A DNA stretch of 6,310 bases from Promethearchaeota archaeon. GTDB lineage: Archaea > Asgardarchaeota > Lokiarchaeia > Sigynarchaeales > SOKP01. Numbering within the stretch: the stretch's first letter is position 1; each line of letters starts with the position of its first letter. Shown in pieces: positions 5,598 to 6,310 of this stretch. The stretch covers positions 1 to 6,310 of the forward strand of contig JAHLWJ010000263.1 in NCBI GenBank assembly GCA_019057975.1, read 5' to 3'. Under the pieces are notes generated by a model. It did not search any database. It saw only the letters and a program-made list of their open reading frames with translations, and had not been told where the DNA came from. Position numbers and translations under genes: made by a program.

Positions 5598-6310
5598 TTA
5601 TGTTCGGCAGAGCCTTTTTAATAAGGTTGGATCGATGATTTCTTTTGGTTCCCAACCTCTCTCTTCGAGAAATGCCTTTACTTCATCTTTTATAGCAATT
5701 GGTATATCTGCTTCAACACGTATAAATTTCTCTAAGTCGTTTGGAAATTTGACACCTTTGTATTTGCGTTCAAGGTCGATCCAATGAGAGAGTTTGATCA
5801 TTCTTCCTTTAGAGTTATCTGCTGGCCTCAAGCATAATTTAGCAACAAGGCAGATCGCTTGTTCAATAGATTCGGCAGTAGTTAATAGATGTTCTGGCCC
5901 AGGTCCAACAATATGACCCTCTGTTCCATCTCGGGCATTAAAAACCTTCCAAGAGTCTTCATCATCAGATCTACCAATATACATTCTTCTATATTCTGCA
6001 GCATGAGGTCCTACAACCGCAGGAACACCTACCCCATTTGCCATGCTAGCGATGCTTGCTGCCTTCTGAGACATAGCACCCCAAGCAACACCTACAGCAC
6101 CTAGACGGTTTAGAATATAATCAGCAATTTCTTCGAAATTTCCCCTCAATGGACGTCTTGCGAATATGTTAGCGACTTTGATTGCTGCACCAGTGATATG
6201 GGGATTACTCACACACGAACCAACGTTTACTAAGCCTCCACGGTCAAAATCTCCAGGGAATCGGTCGTAAAGTGTTTTACCCTCTTCATCCTTGACTAAT
6301 CCAATATCCA
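5598..6310 (-). CDS. cdhA: CODH/ACS complex subunit alpha (CdhA), C-terminal part
   Basis: The frame is open to the window edge, so the N-terminus lies outside; 236 residues are visible. The family is usually about 770-800 long, so roughly two thirds are missing. CdhA is the nickel-iron CO dehydrogenase of the archaeal acetyl-CoA decarbonylase/synthase complex, interconverting CO and CO2 in the Wood-Ljungdahl pathway. Visible landmarks, numbered from the first complete codon, are [18 protein letters not shown] (18-35), whose C32 in the GSCV context matches a cysteine ligand of the Ni-Fe-S C-cluster, and AMSQKA around K82, matching the conserved lysine that assists catalysis in CODHs. [13 protein letters not shown] and the tail are archaeal-type. 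A GTG at 6212 lies inside conserved sequence, right after C32, and is not the start. The usual next gene, cdhB (epsilon), does not follow: a terminator-like tract and the small His-rich gene come instead. The ferredoxin-like clusters of the N-terminal part cannot be assessed. Confidence 0.93.
   Translation of the reverse strand, partial: DIGLVKDEEGKTLYDRFPGDFDRGGLVNVGSCVSNPHITGAAIKVANIFARRPLRGNFEEIADYILNRLGAVGVAWGAMSQKAASIASMANGVGVPAVVGPHAAEYRRMYIGRSDDEDSWKVFNARDGTEGHIVGPGPEHLLTTAESIEQAICLVAKLCLRPADNSKGRMIKLSHWIDLERKYKGVKFPNDLEKFIRVEADIPIAIKDEVKAFLEERGWEPKEIIDPTLLKRLCRT

Noticed and set aside
5889..6104. Plus-strand 71-codon frame with many Ser, Cys and Arg
   Set aside because: It is antisense to the highly conserved C-terminal part of cdhA.
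6210..6212. GTG as a start codon for the right-edge gene
   Set aside because: The frame continues upstream through conserved CdhA sequence ending in NVGSC, so the GTG is an internal valine codon.

Overview
The window is AT-rich and looks archaeal, most likely from an Asgard archaeon of the Lokiarchaeia type. Three things point there: the C-terminal part of an archaeal CO dehydrogenase/acetyl-CoA synthase alpha subunit (CdhA), an MtrH-like tetrahydromethanopterin methyltransferase, and a set of eukaryote-like proteins (an Arf-like GTPase with a Roadblock-like C-terminus, a von Willebrand A protein with paired zinc fingers, and a SNAP-like helical-repeat protein). Several start codons sit about 30 bases after a TATA-like element and lack a Shine-Dalgarno sequence, as expected of leaderless archaeal transcripts. 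The assignment rests on gene content and protein motifs only.

Layout. Positions 20-3779 hold four minus-strand genes. In transcription order they are: a vWA protein with two C4HC3 zinc fingers (3779-2574), a 93-residue protein made of two DUF2934-like repeats (2551-2270), a divergent MtrH-like methyltransferase (2188-1310) and a TPR/SNAP-like protein (1156-20). The first two are almost contiguous and probably co-transcribed. The other two have larger upstream gaps and could have their own promoters. A 174-base AT-rich spacer with two perfect inverted repeats and a TATA-like element on each side separates this block from a divergent plus-strand gene (3954-5162), which encodes a helix-hairpin-helix / Arf-like GTPase / Roadblock-like fusion. 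Convergent to it is a small minus-strand gene for a 72-residue helical protein with an H-x3-H-x3-H motif. The right edge carries the C-terminal 236 residues of CdhA (minus strand), followed by a T-rich terminator-like tract.

How the genes may work together. CdhA and the MtrH-like protein fit the archaeal Wood-Ljungdahl pathway: MtrH enzymes move methyl groups between methyltetrahydromethanopterin and a corrinoid, and the CODH/ACS complex joins a methyl group, CO and CoA. However, the MtrH homologue has no corrinoid-protein partner here, and no cdhB follows cdhA. The small His-rich protein beside cdhA could be a metal-handling accessory, which is inference only. The vWA/zinc-finger protein, its small repeat partner and the GTPase fusion form a compact divergent cluster of protein-interaction and signalling modules. 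This cluster is the most novel-looking part of the window. No gene-free stretch exceeds 300 bases, and I see no tRNA, rRNA, CRISPR array or mobile element.
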